From Syngnathus acus (taxonomy: Eukaryota > Chordata > Actinopteri > Syngnathiformes > Syngnathidae), in contig NC_051102.1 in the NCBI RefSeq assembly GCF_901709675.1, forward strand, positions 8,467,412 through 8,531,411: a DNA stretch of 64,000 nucleotides, written 5' to 3'. Below are positions 10,701-21,720 of this stretch, one piece after another. Each line of letters begins with the position of its first letter. Positions within the stretch are counted from its first letter, which is position 1. Made by a program: the position numbers and the translations under genes. The notes under the pieces were generated by a model. It had not been told where the DNA came from. It saw only the letters and a program-made list of their open reading frames with translations, and did not search any database.

Positions 10701-13700
10701 CTTTGGCCCGAAAGAAGCGGGAGGAAATGGACACACTGCAGTCTGAATTGCAGACAAACAGACACCAGTGAGGACAATGGGCCCGTAGCACAGACGAACA
10801 GCGGCATCAATCAAAGCCAATGAAATGGAAGCCCTCGCCTACTAAGCCCTATCAAAGGCCCGGGAGCTCCCGACTCACTCCGGTTGGCCTCTGACAAAGG
10901 CACTTAATCCAGCCACTTTGACCTCTCACATTATTAAGGGCTTCACTGACCTTAATCCAATCAAAATGATCTAGTGAAGCCCAGTTCCCGCCTCCCCTTT
11001 AACACTCTGCGCCCCGGCAATTTGGGCAATACGCGGTGGCATTTTGCTCCACAAAAGGAGCTCGGATGGAGAATCCCTCTCGCCTCCTACTCATCCTTCG
11101 GCCTCCTTATTACTGGCTCAAGCGTTCATTATTAAGTCTTAAGGGTTGAGAGATTAAAGCTCTGACTCACCTCCACATGTTTAAGTTAAACCTCTGGTAG
11201 CCGGGTGATAAGTTCAGAACCGTGCTATCGTTGTATAGCTTTAGAAGCACGTCGAGAAGACCTTTGTATACACCGTGCTGCCTGGATTTGTCTTGTTTTG
11301 AGCATTTGTGGATGACTTGACATTTGTCTGGAAGTTGCAATTCATCATCACCGCAAGTCATAATATGAGAAAACACCGTTCAGTCTGAGGTGTTGTATAA
11401 GGAGCTTCAGAGGATCAACAGCAGAACAATAGCTGGGGATTCCCTCGTAAAGAAAACTCCAACAAGACCAAACGTAGTTTGATTGTATGCATGATTTCAG
11501 GCGTAGTGTTGCCTCGGTTCTATTTGAAGAAGGATTTGAATGAGCGCGATGCATGCGAGACCAGCAGGTTTTTCCGTTTTTCTCCTCGGGGTGGTTTGAG
11601 AATGTGTCGTGAAAATCACATGCAACACTTGTCAAATGGTCTGTTGGGAGGTCACAAAGCGTCGGGGACAATCTTTTTCGCAGCATTAGGGCCATCACTC
11701 AATTGAAGAAATCAAATGAGACTTACCTTTATCCAAAACTGGCCCAAAAATGGCCAGATTATCATTGACGGTGGTGCAGTTCCAGCGCCGGCCTCTGAAC
11801 TGGTGTTGGCACTCCTGGATGCCGATCTTCACCCCTTCTGCCACGCTGGGCATGATTTCCAAGTAGTTGCGGCAGAAGCGCAACTGCTTGGGCACCAGCC
11901 CTGGAATGCTGCTGCACAGGATGGGTTGCGTGCCCAATGACGAGTACTGGTGGCCCACCGCGAGAGACCTAGACACACAGAAGGTCATTAGTCTGGGGTT
12001 TTTAGAACAGAGGAGAAATGCCATCTAGCGTGATCAGGTGCTAGCATGCTAGGCGTCCGTCAACCTCCTCCCCACCTTCGCAGACACCTGGCCTGGCCTG
12101 TGTGTGAGCAAGGAAATTGCAGGCTTGCCATTGCAACGCTTGTGTCTGAGATGAAAGCCCACAATGCATCTCGAGGTCTTCATCGACCTTAAGCTGACAA
12201 CCAGGAGAGCTACACCTTGTTATTAGTTGTCCGCACACTTAACAAGCCTCCAGCTTAGGCTAATAAGAGTGCAAACGCCACGTTGAAACTTCAGAGAGCG
12301 TATCAAGGCTAATATCCACACGATATCCTTTGAGGATGAAACAAGTGCAAACTTGGTTCAATCATGACATCCTTGCGTTGATTCAGTTTCTCTCTGTCTT
12401 GCTAGCTTCTGCCGAGAGCAAAGCGTGAAGCAGAAGGATGTTTTTTTGTTATTGTCTGCATTTGTTTGCCAGTAGCATAACTCAAAAGCAACTAAAGCCG
12501 GTCTGTGGCAAAGGCATTCATGTGAAAATGTCGTTTTCAACTACCTTGTAATCCGCATCACCAGCTACAAGACTGAGGTGGAATCTTCAATGTACTGTAT
12601 ATTCTCAGTTAGCAGTAATCTAAGAAATCCAGTGCTTAAAACTGTGCAGTGGTCTCTTGTTTATTTGGATTACCATTTTCTATAAATACCTGAACTGTTG
12701 ACCTGCTTATTCAACTCACTAAAATCAATATTCAGAGTGCTTGACGCAAGTCACAACAGAGATAAATTGTTTAAAGAACAGCCCCGCTATTATCTTTGTC
12801 AAATGCCCTGCGGGTTAGCCGCAAAGTGACTTTTTGGCGCAAGTTCGCACGCCACGTCAACGGACTATTAAAGTTGCCACTAATCTTATGATCCACCCAA
12901 ACGATAGCAGCTACTGTAGCATCCACGCAAAGGTAGAACCCGAGCAGGTGTGTAGCGCTTGGCTAGCTCGCTATCTGTTGACCCCTTCGTCCAGAGACTA
13001 ATCACAACAAGATTAGCAAAAGTCCTGACACTGGCTTGAGGCTGTTTCTTGTAGAAACCTCCCAGTGGAAAGCCAAATGAGACCCAAAAAAAAGCTGACC
13101 TTGAATACCTTCGCGATGCCTTCAGACGATCGGAATGACATAAATTGCAATTGGAATTTCGAGATTACATTTCAATGTTGTCGGGCGTCACACGGCGTGT
13201 CAGTGAGTGAATTACGTTTTTTACGTGCCCTCAAGCAGATGTCAGAGCTATTTGTCACATTGGTTCTGGCAGAATTTCTGCCCTCATTTCTACCGCTAGA
13301 GTAAATCACAGAAAAGGTGAGCACGTTGAAAATAGCCCCTCTCGAGGAAGTCGGCAGCATCCGCCAGTAAACGGGAGCGTGGCTATCACAAATTGACCTC
13401 CCTTTGGCCCTTGTCACTCCATCTGCCCCCCACCCCTCTCCACAACTCTCAGTCCACATCCCGGAGCAGAGGAGACTTTTGCTTTGCTGCCTCTCTCACG
13501 CACAACAAAAGAGTGCAAATGCAAAGGAAGCCCGTGTTGACCAATTCATCACAGGCTCATCATGGTGATACTGCAGAGGAGGTGAAAACAAGCGCCGCAG
13601 GCTCGCATTTTTAAAGAGCTCCTTGTCAGTCACATCCTGAACCTCCTCTACCTCTGTTGCCTCACAGTGGAAAAAAAAAAAACGATGGCGTGTCTGACAC

Positions 13701-16558
13701 ACCAATAAATCTTAAAGCACTCATTGTGCAAATCTCATCGAGCTAAATTAGTAAATTAAGAATTTGATTGAAACGTAGGACATTCGCGACAAAAGTATCC
13801 CACGCTTATCAACACTTGTTACACTTGCTAAATTTAAACTTTGAGCAACCACCGTTCTTCTACTTCCATACTTCTGGTGGAAGTTCTTCATTTGCAAATT
13901 TTGAAGAACCAGCCCTCGGCCTCCACAGCACCGACAGTCGCAAAAGAAAAACTTGACTGTAGTTTGTTATAAATGACAAGATTGCAAATCCAAGAAATCC
14001 AGTCCAACCAAAATGATTAATTGCCTGAATAATTATTTGTTGACTTCACACATTCTTGAAGCGAACTTGTTGTAACAAACTTCAGCGTTCTATATCTCGA
14101 GCTAAAAAGACGAAAGGCTTTCATTGATCCAGATTTCCAAGCACTGAGGAAATCATTGATCAGCATAGGATAGTCTAGTTGCAAAAAATACTTAAGCAAA
14201 ACACATATACACATGCAATTATTTGTCTGGGTGCACACTGCCCCCCCCATGCACATGCAGCGCAGGTTTAATGCATTTTTCAGCAAGCCCAAGCAGGGCG
14301 CCTCAGAATTACCACTTTACTCGTGGGCCCCGGGGCCTTGGAGCCGACTTTGACATCAAGAGAATATGTTTGGGAAAAGGAATGTGCGGCGAGCTTTCAC
14401 CTCCAGGTATTTATCTTCTAAAGGTGGGGTGGACTCGAGGGGGAAGGGGTTGCTGGGTGACTTTATTTTTGGCGGGTGCAGCCAGGCTATGTCATGGCAG
14501 GTTGAGAGGAGACTTCGCCGTGTCTTAGGGCCACCGAGGCCGGAGAGTGGCACAGCGGCTTCGCTCGGCTAAACGCCAACCGAGCGTTCTTTGGGATCGG
14601 TTGCCACGAAACAAACAAATAAGTCCGTCTGCAAAACTAAAAGCGTGACGTCATTGAGTGATTGTTTGCTAGCAGTCATGTAGCAAACTGTTTGCTCGCT
14701 GTCTTGTCTTTGCGTCAAACTTGATCCGACCTCGCAAATCAAAGCGTCAACTACTTTGGAATTTCTGTTCTGATGACACAATGGAAAGCATGCCTTCATT
14801 CCGTTGTGTGCTTAGTTGCCGGCAAATAGTCTCACACACTGACATTTTCAAAAACATTGCCCATATTAGGTGAGAATACACTGACAGATGAAATTGTCAG
14901 TTTTGTAGAAACGGGAGCAACGGTCCTGATGTGAGTCCCCATTTTTTTTTTTTTTTTTTCCATCTAAGGCCCAAATATTATATCAGGATTTCCTCCCAGC
15001 TGAGCAAAAGCATGAGTTTCTCATCACTAAACAGCAGGGGACCTGTTACAGGAAGATACACCCAATATCCAACCATGTGCAAATATTGAATCATAAAAAA
15101 AATAAATTATGTTTAATTTGCAATGTTCCGGAAGGTCTGTCCTTGCTGCGGATGACGCACAGACATGATTACAAAACATCAAGAGCTGCACTTCATTGGA
15201 AGTACAGTGCTATAAAACTATTCAGTGGGAAATTATGATTTTACTTGACACGGTTTTTCAAAAGAGGGAGGGGCTAATCTGTGGCTACATTCTCTCTCTC
15301 GATATAGGAGCTTGCTGACAGGGTGGACAATGACAGGGTGGACATTTTTGGCTAATATTAGCATTTAATGAGCACATTGCAGAACCTTCCCTTAGTAAAA
15401 AGAGTATGATGTTGGGAAAAAAAATCATTTTAATTCCTAAAAGATTGTCATACCAATTGATACGACAGAGAAGACATCTTGACAGTTGACAATATCCAAG
15501 GACAAAATCAAATCAAAATTAGCATTAGCCTCTTGTAGCAAAACCTCAGGGTTTCATTATTCTGCTAAATTTTTACAATGACCAAGTGACTCTTAAGGAG
15601 ATTGTGATATTCGGAAAAACCTAAAAAATAGAAGAAATCTCCTAATATCAATAATTTCTCTGATTGTTTTCTACACATTTAGTGTCAAAGCAAAAATTGC
15701 TCCGGCTTTAAAAGATTCTAGTTCAAAAAAAGTTCAATAAAACACAGCTCATTTCTTCCCTATCCACAATGTTGGTCGAGATTGCTATGTGTTTTCTAAC
15801 AAACTGCTAGGAAACCACAACTTCCCTATTTGCGGTAGAGGACATAATATTGGACACACCTCTGAGTATGATGCAATGCCGTTGACAGCAAAACAAACTA
15901 TAATAGAATTCAAAACATCATCATCGAGACACTTATTTTGCAGGTGTATGCTCAGAGTTCTGCTAAATAGAAATAATGAAGTCATTTCAAATAAAAATGG
16001 CGGCAACAAGTATCCAAAATGTGGAGGACGATCCCCCCACGCGTACACGCACGCTAAACTTCTGCACCTGCTGCTCTCAGAAAGAACTTTCTGGAGACAC
16101 CCTAAAAAGCAAACAGAACCAAAACCTGCCTGCCATATCTTAGTTTTATAACAAATGTATGCGTTTCTGAATAAATAATAAATTGACTAAACTGCATACC
16201 ATGTGACCATGATGCAAAAATGAAACCACCTTGAAGCTTGTATAAATAAATAAATTTTTTGTTTACTACAATATTTTTAAAAAAATAGAATGGAACTCTT
16301 TTGCAACATATGAAAAAAAAGCAGCACCGGAATAAGAGCCTTCCGCACAAACAATAATTACATAAAGAAAGTAATATATATTAAAAAAAAATAGACTGCG
16401 GCTCATCTTCAAATACACAAATTAACCACTTTAAAGCGTCCACGCATATTTCTTCAGCTGCCTTTTGCATCCGAAATGACTTACCACCAGATGGGATAAC
16501 TTGCCATGACACGCGTCAGCCCGCAGAGCAGCAGGAGGAAACATCCAACGCATATCAT
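7251..16558 (-). CDS. wnt3a: Wnt3a secreted signalling ligand, 4 coding exons, complete
   Basis: A lipid-modified secreted Wnt that binds Frizzled/LRP5/6 and drives beta-catenin signalling. Joining 16558-16485, 11968-11727, 8077-7812 and 7730-7251 gives 1062 bases, 353 aa plus TAA; human WNT3A is 352 aa. All junctions are GT-AG and the phases (2, 1, 0) agree. Residues 1-19 form a hydrophobic signal peptide rich in Leu, followed by the YPIWWSLAVG stretch. The [11 protein letters not shown] motif carries an N-glycosylation site at Asn88. CHGLSGSC carries Ser210, the palmitoleoylation site in Wnts. The Cys-rich C-terminus ends [26 protein letters not shown] and WWSQPDFR favour Wnt3a over Wnt3 (LALG, KLGIQ, WWAQ). 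The odd feature is the start of exon 4 (SLYDKIF before LKCKC), where relatives carry a different DHMH-type sequence. The N-terminal start is the first in-frame Met before the hydrophobic core. Confidence 0.95.
7812..8077 (-). CDS. wnt3a: wnt3a coding exon 3
   Basis: 266 bases, phase 1 in and phase 0 out. It encodes [20 protein letters not shown] through [11 protein letters not shown], residues 106-194. The acceptor is cttccag and the donor gtgagc. The following intron is only 81 bp (7731-7811). Confidence 0.96.
8078..11726 (-). other. wnt3a intron 2
   Basis: A 3.65-kb intron. Apart from the TCF/LEF-type cluster near 10.8 kb I see no coding exon and no recognisable transposon. Short poly-A and C/G-rich stretches only. 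Confidence 0.8.
10810..10921. promoter_or_regulatory. TCF/LEF-type site cluster in wnt3a intron 2
   Basis: Four WCAAAG-type matches lie within 112 bp: ATCAAAG at 10810 and 10851, ACAAAGG at 10894, and CTTTGA (reverse) at 10916. The surrounding 10.8-11.16 kb is low in simple repeats and looks like ordinary unique sequence. It could be a Wnt-responsive enhancer feeding back on wnt3a; this is motif evidence only. Confidence 0.35.
11727..11968 (-). CDS. wnt3a: wnt3a coding exon 2
   Basis: 242 bases, phase 2 in and phase 1 out. It encodes [12 protein letters not shown] through FGPVLDK, residues 26-105, including GRRWNCTT. The acceptor tctag and the donor gtaagt are both clear. Confidence 0.96.
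11969..16484 (-). other. wnt3a intron 1
   Basis: A 4.5-kb intron without recognisable exons. It holds a short doubled GACAGGGTGGACA motif near 15315-15350, a T-run at 14943-14960, and otherwise unique-looking sequence. Confidence 0.8.
16485..16558 (-). CDS. wnt3a: wnt3a coding exon 1 (signal peptide)
   Basis: The ATG is at 16558-16556. It encodes 24 codons plus TG, starting [13 protein letters not shown] and ending YPIWW. The donor gtaagt is at 16484-16479 (phase 2). The last Trp codon is completed by the first base of exon 2. Confidence 0.9.
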
Positions 16559-16975
16559 CCTTAAAAAAGTTCGTCCAAACCTCTCCAGCATGAAGCCTGA
16601 TGTTGCGCGCCCGCCTGACGCACACAAGGATCGGAACCGAAGAGCCCCCCCCCCTCCCTAAAAGAAAACCCCAAAACAAACAAACAGTGGCGATGATGGG
16701 ATCTTTATCGCTTTGCGCCAATCAACTCGCGTGTGGCGATCGCGCCGTTGCAGCTTACAGTCATATATTAAAAAAAAAAAAAAAAAGTAGGCAACTTTTT
16801 TCTAAGGACCCAAACGAGAAATTGCCAAAGGGTGATCTGTGATGATGCGTTCCCTCACTCGCTCAAGGAGCCAATTTGAAGATGTCTAGCTTTTTTTTCG
16901 GAGCTCATTGAGAATTGCAGTGCGTGTGATATATAATGTAGTTTAAAGGAGGGAGCGAGGGGAGGGTCCGAGGGG

Positions 16976-16985
16976 CTTTTAAATA
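16976..16985 (-). promoter_or_regulatory. Candidate TATA box upstream of wnt3a
   Basis: The minus strand reads TATTTAAAAG about 420 bp upstream of the wnt3a ATG, in a G/C-rich setting (GAGGGGAGGGTCC on the plus strand). A start site near 16945-16955 would give a 5' UTR of about 390-400 nt with no need for an upstream exon. Inference from motif only. Confidence 0.3.
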
Positions 16986-17839
16986 GACATCGGAACCCCC
17001 GCGGATTGCGTAGCTATAACAACCTGTCCGGATTTCACTCCCTGGCTTGAAGCTTCTAAAATGCAGAAATAAATATGTGTGAATTGCTCGAACCATTATT
17101 GACTTCTCCAAGGGCTTTTTTTTTGTGAGGAGGGAGGGGGCGGGGGGGGGGGGCAGTAGCTTTAAACGCTAATGAGCCCCCCTCCCTTTCCCCCTTCGGG
17201 TGTAATGGATTTTAAAAATCATAATAGATTAAACAGGGAGTCGTGTTTTTTTAATTAGTAAAAATGCTTCGGTCGAAACGCAATGACAGTTTGCATCACG
17301 TTTTAGGTCATAAATGTGCTTTTTGTTTCCAAAACATTTCAAATGCATTCCCTTGAAATGGTCCCTGTTATTTTAACGCGATGTTTACTTTCAAATCTAA
17401 AAATCAACTATCAAAACACAGAGCGCGTCTCAGCATGTTCCTAAATACAACAGAAAAATGATTTTTGAGGAGTAAGCTTTGCAGAATTAGGCCAGCAGGG
17501 GCCACCAAATCAAAGTAAGACAGACATAAATACGGGACACGTTCTGTTTAATTAATCTTCTAATTAGCAGTCAGGTCACGTGTCTTGTAGCAATCATTTG
17601 TGTATAGAGTAAACTAGAATAGATACAAAAATCACAGTGACTCTTCTGGGATATTGTATTTAACTTAACTTTATTCCATTGGTGTACGCACTTCTCAAAG
17701 TAGTACTACTTTATTTTTATTAATATTGATCAGTTTGAGTGATCCCCCCGCCCCCCTCTTTCGCTTCAGCCGTGAGGCGCTCAACAGCCCTTGAAGGCAT
17801 CTTCAAAAAGGTATCAACGTCACCTAGTGGACATTAGTA

Positions 17840-17910
17840 TATAACAGTTAAGTGTTTAATGCGCGTCTGCCTGACAGATGCGCGTTTCTGGATTCGATTC
17901 AGGACTTGGC
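17840..17910 (+). repeat. tRNA-like SINE head
   Basis: GCGCGTCTGCCTGACAG followed by the B-box-like GGATTCGATTC (17890-17900) is a common teleost tRNA-derived arrangement. It is not a functional tRNA, because no complete cloverleaf can be drawn. Confidence 0.4.
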
Positions 17911-18255
17911 TCCCGAATATCACAATCAAGGATTATATATCCAAACGATTCTCAACTATGGATTTTCGGTCGAAGCAGGAGGTCATCAGTAAAGGAAGAG
18001 CAACTCACGGGTTAAAAGGTTTGATTCGGACAACGGGACTTCGGAGCATCTATTCAAACGGAGTGGTAAGCACGATCGAAAACAAGTTTTTGATTCCATG
18101 TGCTTTATTGAGTGTTTTTATGTGTGAAGACTGCTGATATGAGATTTTAATTAAAATAGTTCAAATTAAATAATGAATAAGCCACACTAGATCAGCGTTC
18201 CCCAACACGGTTACATGTCAAGTTGCGCCCATGTTATTTTGCTCCCCGTTTCGAG

Positions 18256-18295
18256 TTACGACTGTTATTGTAACGCCTTACAATAACAGTCGTAA
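18256..18295. repeat. Perfect 18-bp hairpin inside the left inverted repeat region
   Basis: TTACGACTGTTATTGTAA is followed by CGCC and then its exact reverse complement. It arises because part of the terminal repeat is duplicated in inverted orientation. Confidence 0.95.
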
Positions 18296-18713
18296 GTATG
18301 GTCGTCGTTATGTTTCATTATCATCTTTAATGTCTGCAGGCGCAAAGCATTAAATGTCGGTAATGACGCTGTAGGGCGACGTTGTAAATGTATATCTTTT
18401 ATGCAGTTTTGACCTTTTTGTTAACATGCACATAACATTTGAAGTAATTATTTATTCCTAAATAGTTTGAGATTGAAAGTGACAACCAAATTGGCTAAAA
18501 TGGTCTGGAGCCACTTTTTCTTTCTTTTTTTAAGCACTTATATGTGTGTTAAAAAAAAAAACACTCCATGCGCACTCTTCTCTGTTAGAACTTGCTTACC
18601 TTAAAAGCATCCAAACATCGGATGACAGCTGATGCAGAGCTCCCATCAGGCAATGCTAACATTAGCCACACTTTAGTGTTGTTGGCTATATTTGACGTTA
18701 TCTGATGCAAAGG

Positions 18714-18786
18714 CTGTGTCACAGTAGCTCAGCGGTTAAGCCTCTGCCAAGTAAGCTTAATTCTTTGCGTCACGGGTTCAAACCTT
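18714..18786 (+). repeat. tRNA-like SINE segment
   Basis: A-box-like TAGCTCAGCGG (18725-18735) and B-box GGGTTCAAACC (18774-18784) are spaced as in a tRNA gene with a long variable region. No proper anticodon or acceptor stem pairing is seen, so a SINE-type relic is likelier than a tRNA gene. Confidence 0.4.
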
Positions 18787-19031
18787 GATGACTTTTTTTT
18801 TTTTTAGTGTTTGCTATTTTTTGCAGCCAGTCGGAAATGCAACCGAGACTTTTCGTTCAGCGTTTTTAATTGAGAATTTGAACAGTTTTGGAATCAGGGA
18901 AGTTCCAAGTCGCTGTGACGAACCTGCAGTCGCGAAACACAAAACTGCGCGACTCGCCTTCCAATAACAGTCGTAACTCGAGACGGGGAGCAAGATAACA
19001 TGGGAGCAGCTTGACATGTAACCTTATCCAC

Positions 19032-20152
19032 GGGCTGTACTTTGTCGATTTTTCTCTCACTTCTGCATAAAGTTTGTGACTTTTGTTTTTGTTTTTTTCA
19101 TTTTGCTTGTTAAATACTGCTTCATGATTTGCTGAGGTATCAGGAAGTGGGTGGGGCAATGAGAATAAAATCCGATTGGTTGGAAAGGGGGCGCGGTGAT
19201 GCAGACGAGGGGTCCTGTGATCGGTGGGATGTAAAGTAGACGTGGCGTCGTCGATTTGAAATGCTGCCTTCCGATTGGCTGTTGGAAAGGTGGGCGTGGT
19301 CAGGCCAATTTCAGCTGCGCTCAGTCTTGAAGTGAGCGTTGGTTGCCGTTCTGTCACTGCCAAAGTCACGAGTCTTTGGTCGAGTGGTTAACGTCTTTGC
19401 CTCTGACGCGATGGGAATAGTGTTCGAAACTTCCCCTTGGCAATGGCGGGTGTGGCACTTTTCACTTTCAGTTCAGAGCGCAGCTGAAATTGGCTTCACC
19501 ACGCCCACTTTTCCAACAGCCAATCGGGAGGCAATTTCAAATTGAGGTAGAAGGCGAGCAAAGTGGCACTTCGGTTTTGAAGGGTTTTCAGTCTTGAGGT
19601 GAGCGTGGGTTGCTCTTCCGTCACTGCTCTAGTCACGAGTCTTTGGTCGAGTGGTTAACGTCATTACCTCTGACACGATGGGAATAGTGTTCGAGACCTG
19701 CCCTTGGGCTGTACTTTGTCAATTTTCTCTCACTTCTGCATAAAGATTGTGACTCTTATTTTTCATTTATTTTTTTCCTTTCGCTTGTTTAATACTGCTT
19801 CATGATTCGCTGAGGTCTCAGGAAGTGGGTGGGGCAATGAGAATGAAATCCGATTGGTTGGAAAGGGGGCGCGGTGATGCAGACGAGGGGTCCTGTGATC
19901 GGTGGGGTGTAAAGTAGACGTGGCGTCGTCGATTTGAAATGCTGCCTTCCGATTGGCTGTTGGAAAGGTGGGCGTGGTCAGGCCAATATCAGCTGCGCTC
20001 AGTCTTGAGGTGAGCGTTGGTTGCCCTTTTGTCACTGCCAAAGTCACGAGTCTTTGGTCGAGTGGTTAACGTCATTGCCTCTGACACGATGGGAATAGTG
20101 TTCGAAACCTCCCCTTGGCGATGGCGGGTGTGGCACTTTTCACTTTCAGTTC
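19032..20152 (+). repeat. Direct duplication (674-bp offset) carrying three SINE-like tRNA heads
   Basis: 19032-19485 reappears at 19706-20152 with only scattered differences (GGGCTGTACTTTGTC... through ...GGCACTTTTCACTTTCAG). Each carries TGGTCGAGTGG (A-box, 19377 and 20055) and GTTCGAAAC (B-box, 19422 and 20100). A third head lies between them (19644, with GTTCGAGAC at 19689). They resemble tRNA-Ser-type A/B boxes. No coding frame is supported. Confidence 0.85.
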
Positions 20153-20159
20153 CATGATT

Positions 20160-20325
20160 TTTCCCTAATGCAGTGGCCTGTCACGTGGTACGCGAGTGTG
20201 CAAAGCGCCATTGGACGAGCAGGCGAGGAAGATTTGAATTGGCGGATGTGACGTCATGGATTGGGGACGGGGTGTGCTCAAGGGAAGTTGTCATATTCAA
20301 GTGCGACACGCGGGCGGTTTCTCAG
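20160..20325 (+). promoter_or_regulatory. Promoter-like segment before repeated exon-like units
   Basis: Contains an E-box CACGTG (20182), a full CRE TGACGTCA (20249), and three inverted CCAAT boxes (ATTGG at 20210, 20238 and 20260), all in 80 bp, followed by a strong donor CTCAG|gtaag at 20325/20326. This combination looks like a real polymerase II promoter with a first exon. The product is unknown and probably non-coding. Confidence 0.4.
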
Positions 20326-20660
20326 GTAAGCTAGCGTGCTAGTAAATGTTTGTCGTTCATTGGCGTTTCTCACGACGGACGCCTTATATGTTTGTTGCAG
20401 GATTCAAGGCGAGTTATCAAATGCAGGCGCCACCGACCGTATGGCGGTTTCTCGGGTAAGCTAGTATGCTATCAAATGTTTGTCGTTCATTGCCGTTTCT
20501 CACGACGGGACGCCTTGTTTGTTGCAGGATTCAAGGGAAGTTATCAAATACAGGCGCCCCCGACCGTGTGGCGGTTTCTCGGGTAAGCTAGTATGCTATC
20601 AAATGTTTGTCGTTCATTGCCGTTTCTCACGACGGACGCCTTTTTGATGCAAGATTTTCA
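20310..20660 (+). repeat. 127-bp tandem repeat containing 55-bp exon-like units with splice sites
   Basis: Segments 20401-20455 and 20528-20582 are both 55 bp, each preceded by TGTTTGTTGCAG and followed by GGTAAGCTAG. A third related donor is at 20325 and a third, altered acceptor (GATGCAAG) near 20653. The 55-bp length is not a multiple of three, which argues against coding exons. Confidence 0.75.
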
Positions 20661-20828
20661 CACTCGTCACGGCCACCGCAACTGTTGTTTTGCCGCTACG
20701 GGATTTCAAATCGCTTTGGCGTTTTGTTTCGTCAAATTAACAATGTTGCATTACATATAGTGTGCTATTTCCGTGCTACGCAAACTGATGAATGTGACGA
20801 ATCTGTTACGTCATGTTCAAATCTATTC

Positions 20829-20925
20829 CAAGATGGCGCCCGCCCGCCTTCCGTCCGCAACAAACATTTGCGAGCGTGATTTTTCTCCCGTTTTGGACGA
20901 CTGCTCGATTCATGCCGCCATTTTT
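20829..20925. promoter_or_regulatory. Paired YY1-like motifs in GC-rich segment
   Basis: CCAAGATGGCGCCC (near 20830) and GCCGCCATTTTTG (near 20914) face each other. YY1 sites of this form sit at many TSSs. A TTACGTCA CRE-like site lies near 20808. Confidence 0.3.
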
Positions 20926-21429
20926 GAGTGAGTTGGATGATAAAATTCAAATATAATTTGGATACTTTTGTCCTTATTATAAACTCATTACAATATACTG
21001 ATAATTGTATACATATTTTAAATATAAAACGTTAGTTGATATGTATAATTGTTGCAAAAATATCATGCCATTGCCACTCTACTCAATGTCTACAATTGTT
21101 GCAATAATTTGTGTTTGTGTTTTGTAGCGCTCATAAAGGCCGCCCAGCCAGCACCCTTCTATACAAAGCAATGGCTCTTGAGCCATCTCAGTGATGCTGA
21201 GGAAGAGTAGTCCCAAATCAGGTGAAAGCCCGTTGGTGTAAAGTTTCAGCTGACTGTAAATGTGATCACTTTTACCAATTGCACCATTTGTACTTTTCAA
21301 GTTTTTTTTGTATGAATCCAGTGAGCAGGGTGACGCCGGTGAGAAGTCACACCATCGAACTCCCTGACGCAGAGCTGTGCTTGACCAGACCAGGCAACTG
21401 CCTGGGGCAAGGCCACTAGGGGGCTCTCT

Positions 21430-21535
21430 TATTTATCCATTTTTACATTTGGCACTTGTCCCTTGTATTCTTGCACTCTCGTACGCTGCTGTGACAAGTA
21501 AATTTCCCTGTTGTGGAATAAAGTTCTATCAATCA
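21430..21535 (+). repeat. 3' tail of a LINE/SINE-type retroposon
   Basis: GCTGCTGTGACAAGTAAATTTCCCTGTTG...GGAATAAAGTTCTATC is the usual 3' end of teleost L2-like retroposons. Named from memory. Confidence 0.55.
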
Positions 21536-21589
21536 ATTGTTTGTATTGTAGTGTTTGTATTGTATGGTGTATTGCATGTATTGCATTGT

Positions 21590-21720
21590 CCATCCATCCA
21601 TCTTCTTCCGCTTATCCGGGGTCGGGTCGCGGGGGCAGCAGCTTCAGGAGGGACTCCCAGACTTCCCTCTCCCCAGCCACTTCATCTAGCTCATCCCGGG
21701 GGATCCCAAGGCGTTCCCAG
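21590..21720 (+). repeat. Teleost interspersed repeat fragment bordering the minisatellite
   Basis: Contains CCATCCATCTTCTTCCGCTT, ATCCGGGGTCGGGTCGCGGG, CCAGCCACTTCATCTAGCTC and GGCGTTCCCAGGCC, a well-known fish repeat. Its end (CCAGGCCA) runs directly into the first unit of the array. A few array-like words (TTGTATTGTAGTGTTTGTAT) already occur at 21540-21588 on its other side. Confidence 0.7.

Larger units (their letters stand above)
16559..18208. other. wnt3a upstream region
   Basis: No coding exon recognised. Contains the candidate TATA box at 16976, a G-run near 17138-17151, a CTCF-like CCAGCAGGGGCCACC at 17492-17506, and a tRNA-like segment with B-box near 17890. Confidence 0.6.
18209..19023. 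mobile_element. 815-bp non-autonomous DNA element with 61-bp terminal inverted repeats
   Basis: The left end 18209-18269 (GGTTACATGTCAAGTTGCGC...) and right end 18963-19023 are reverse complements at 57 of 61 positions. No transposase ORF lies inside. Beside the left end is a perfect 18-bp stem with a 4-nt loop (18256-18295). The interior carries a tRNA-like segment with A-box at 18725 and B-box GGGTTCAAACC at 18774. No clear target-site duplication is visible, so the superfamily is undetermined. Confidence 0.8.

Noticed and set aside
19377-19431. Genuine tRNA gene
   Set aside because: A- and B-box-like motifs are present, but the arms do not pair into a cloverleaf and the unit is repeated several times with flanking family sequence; a SINE-type head fits better.
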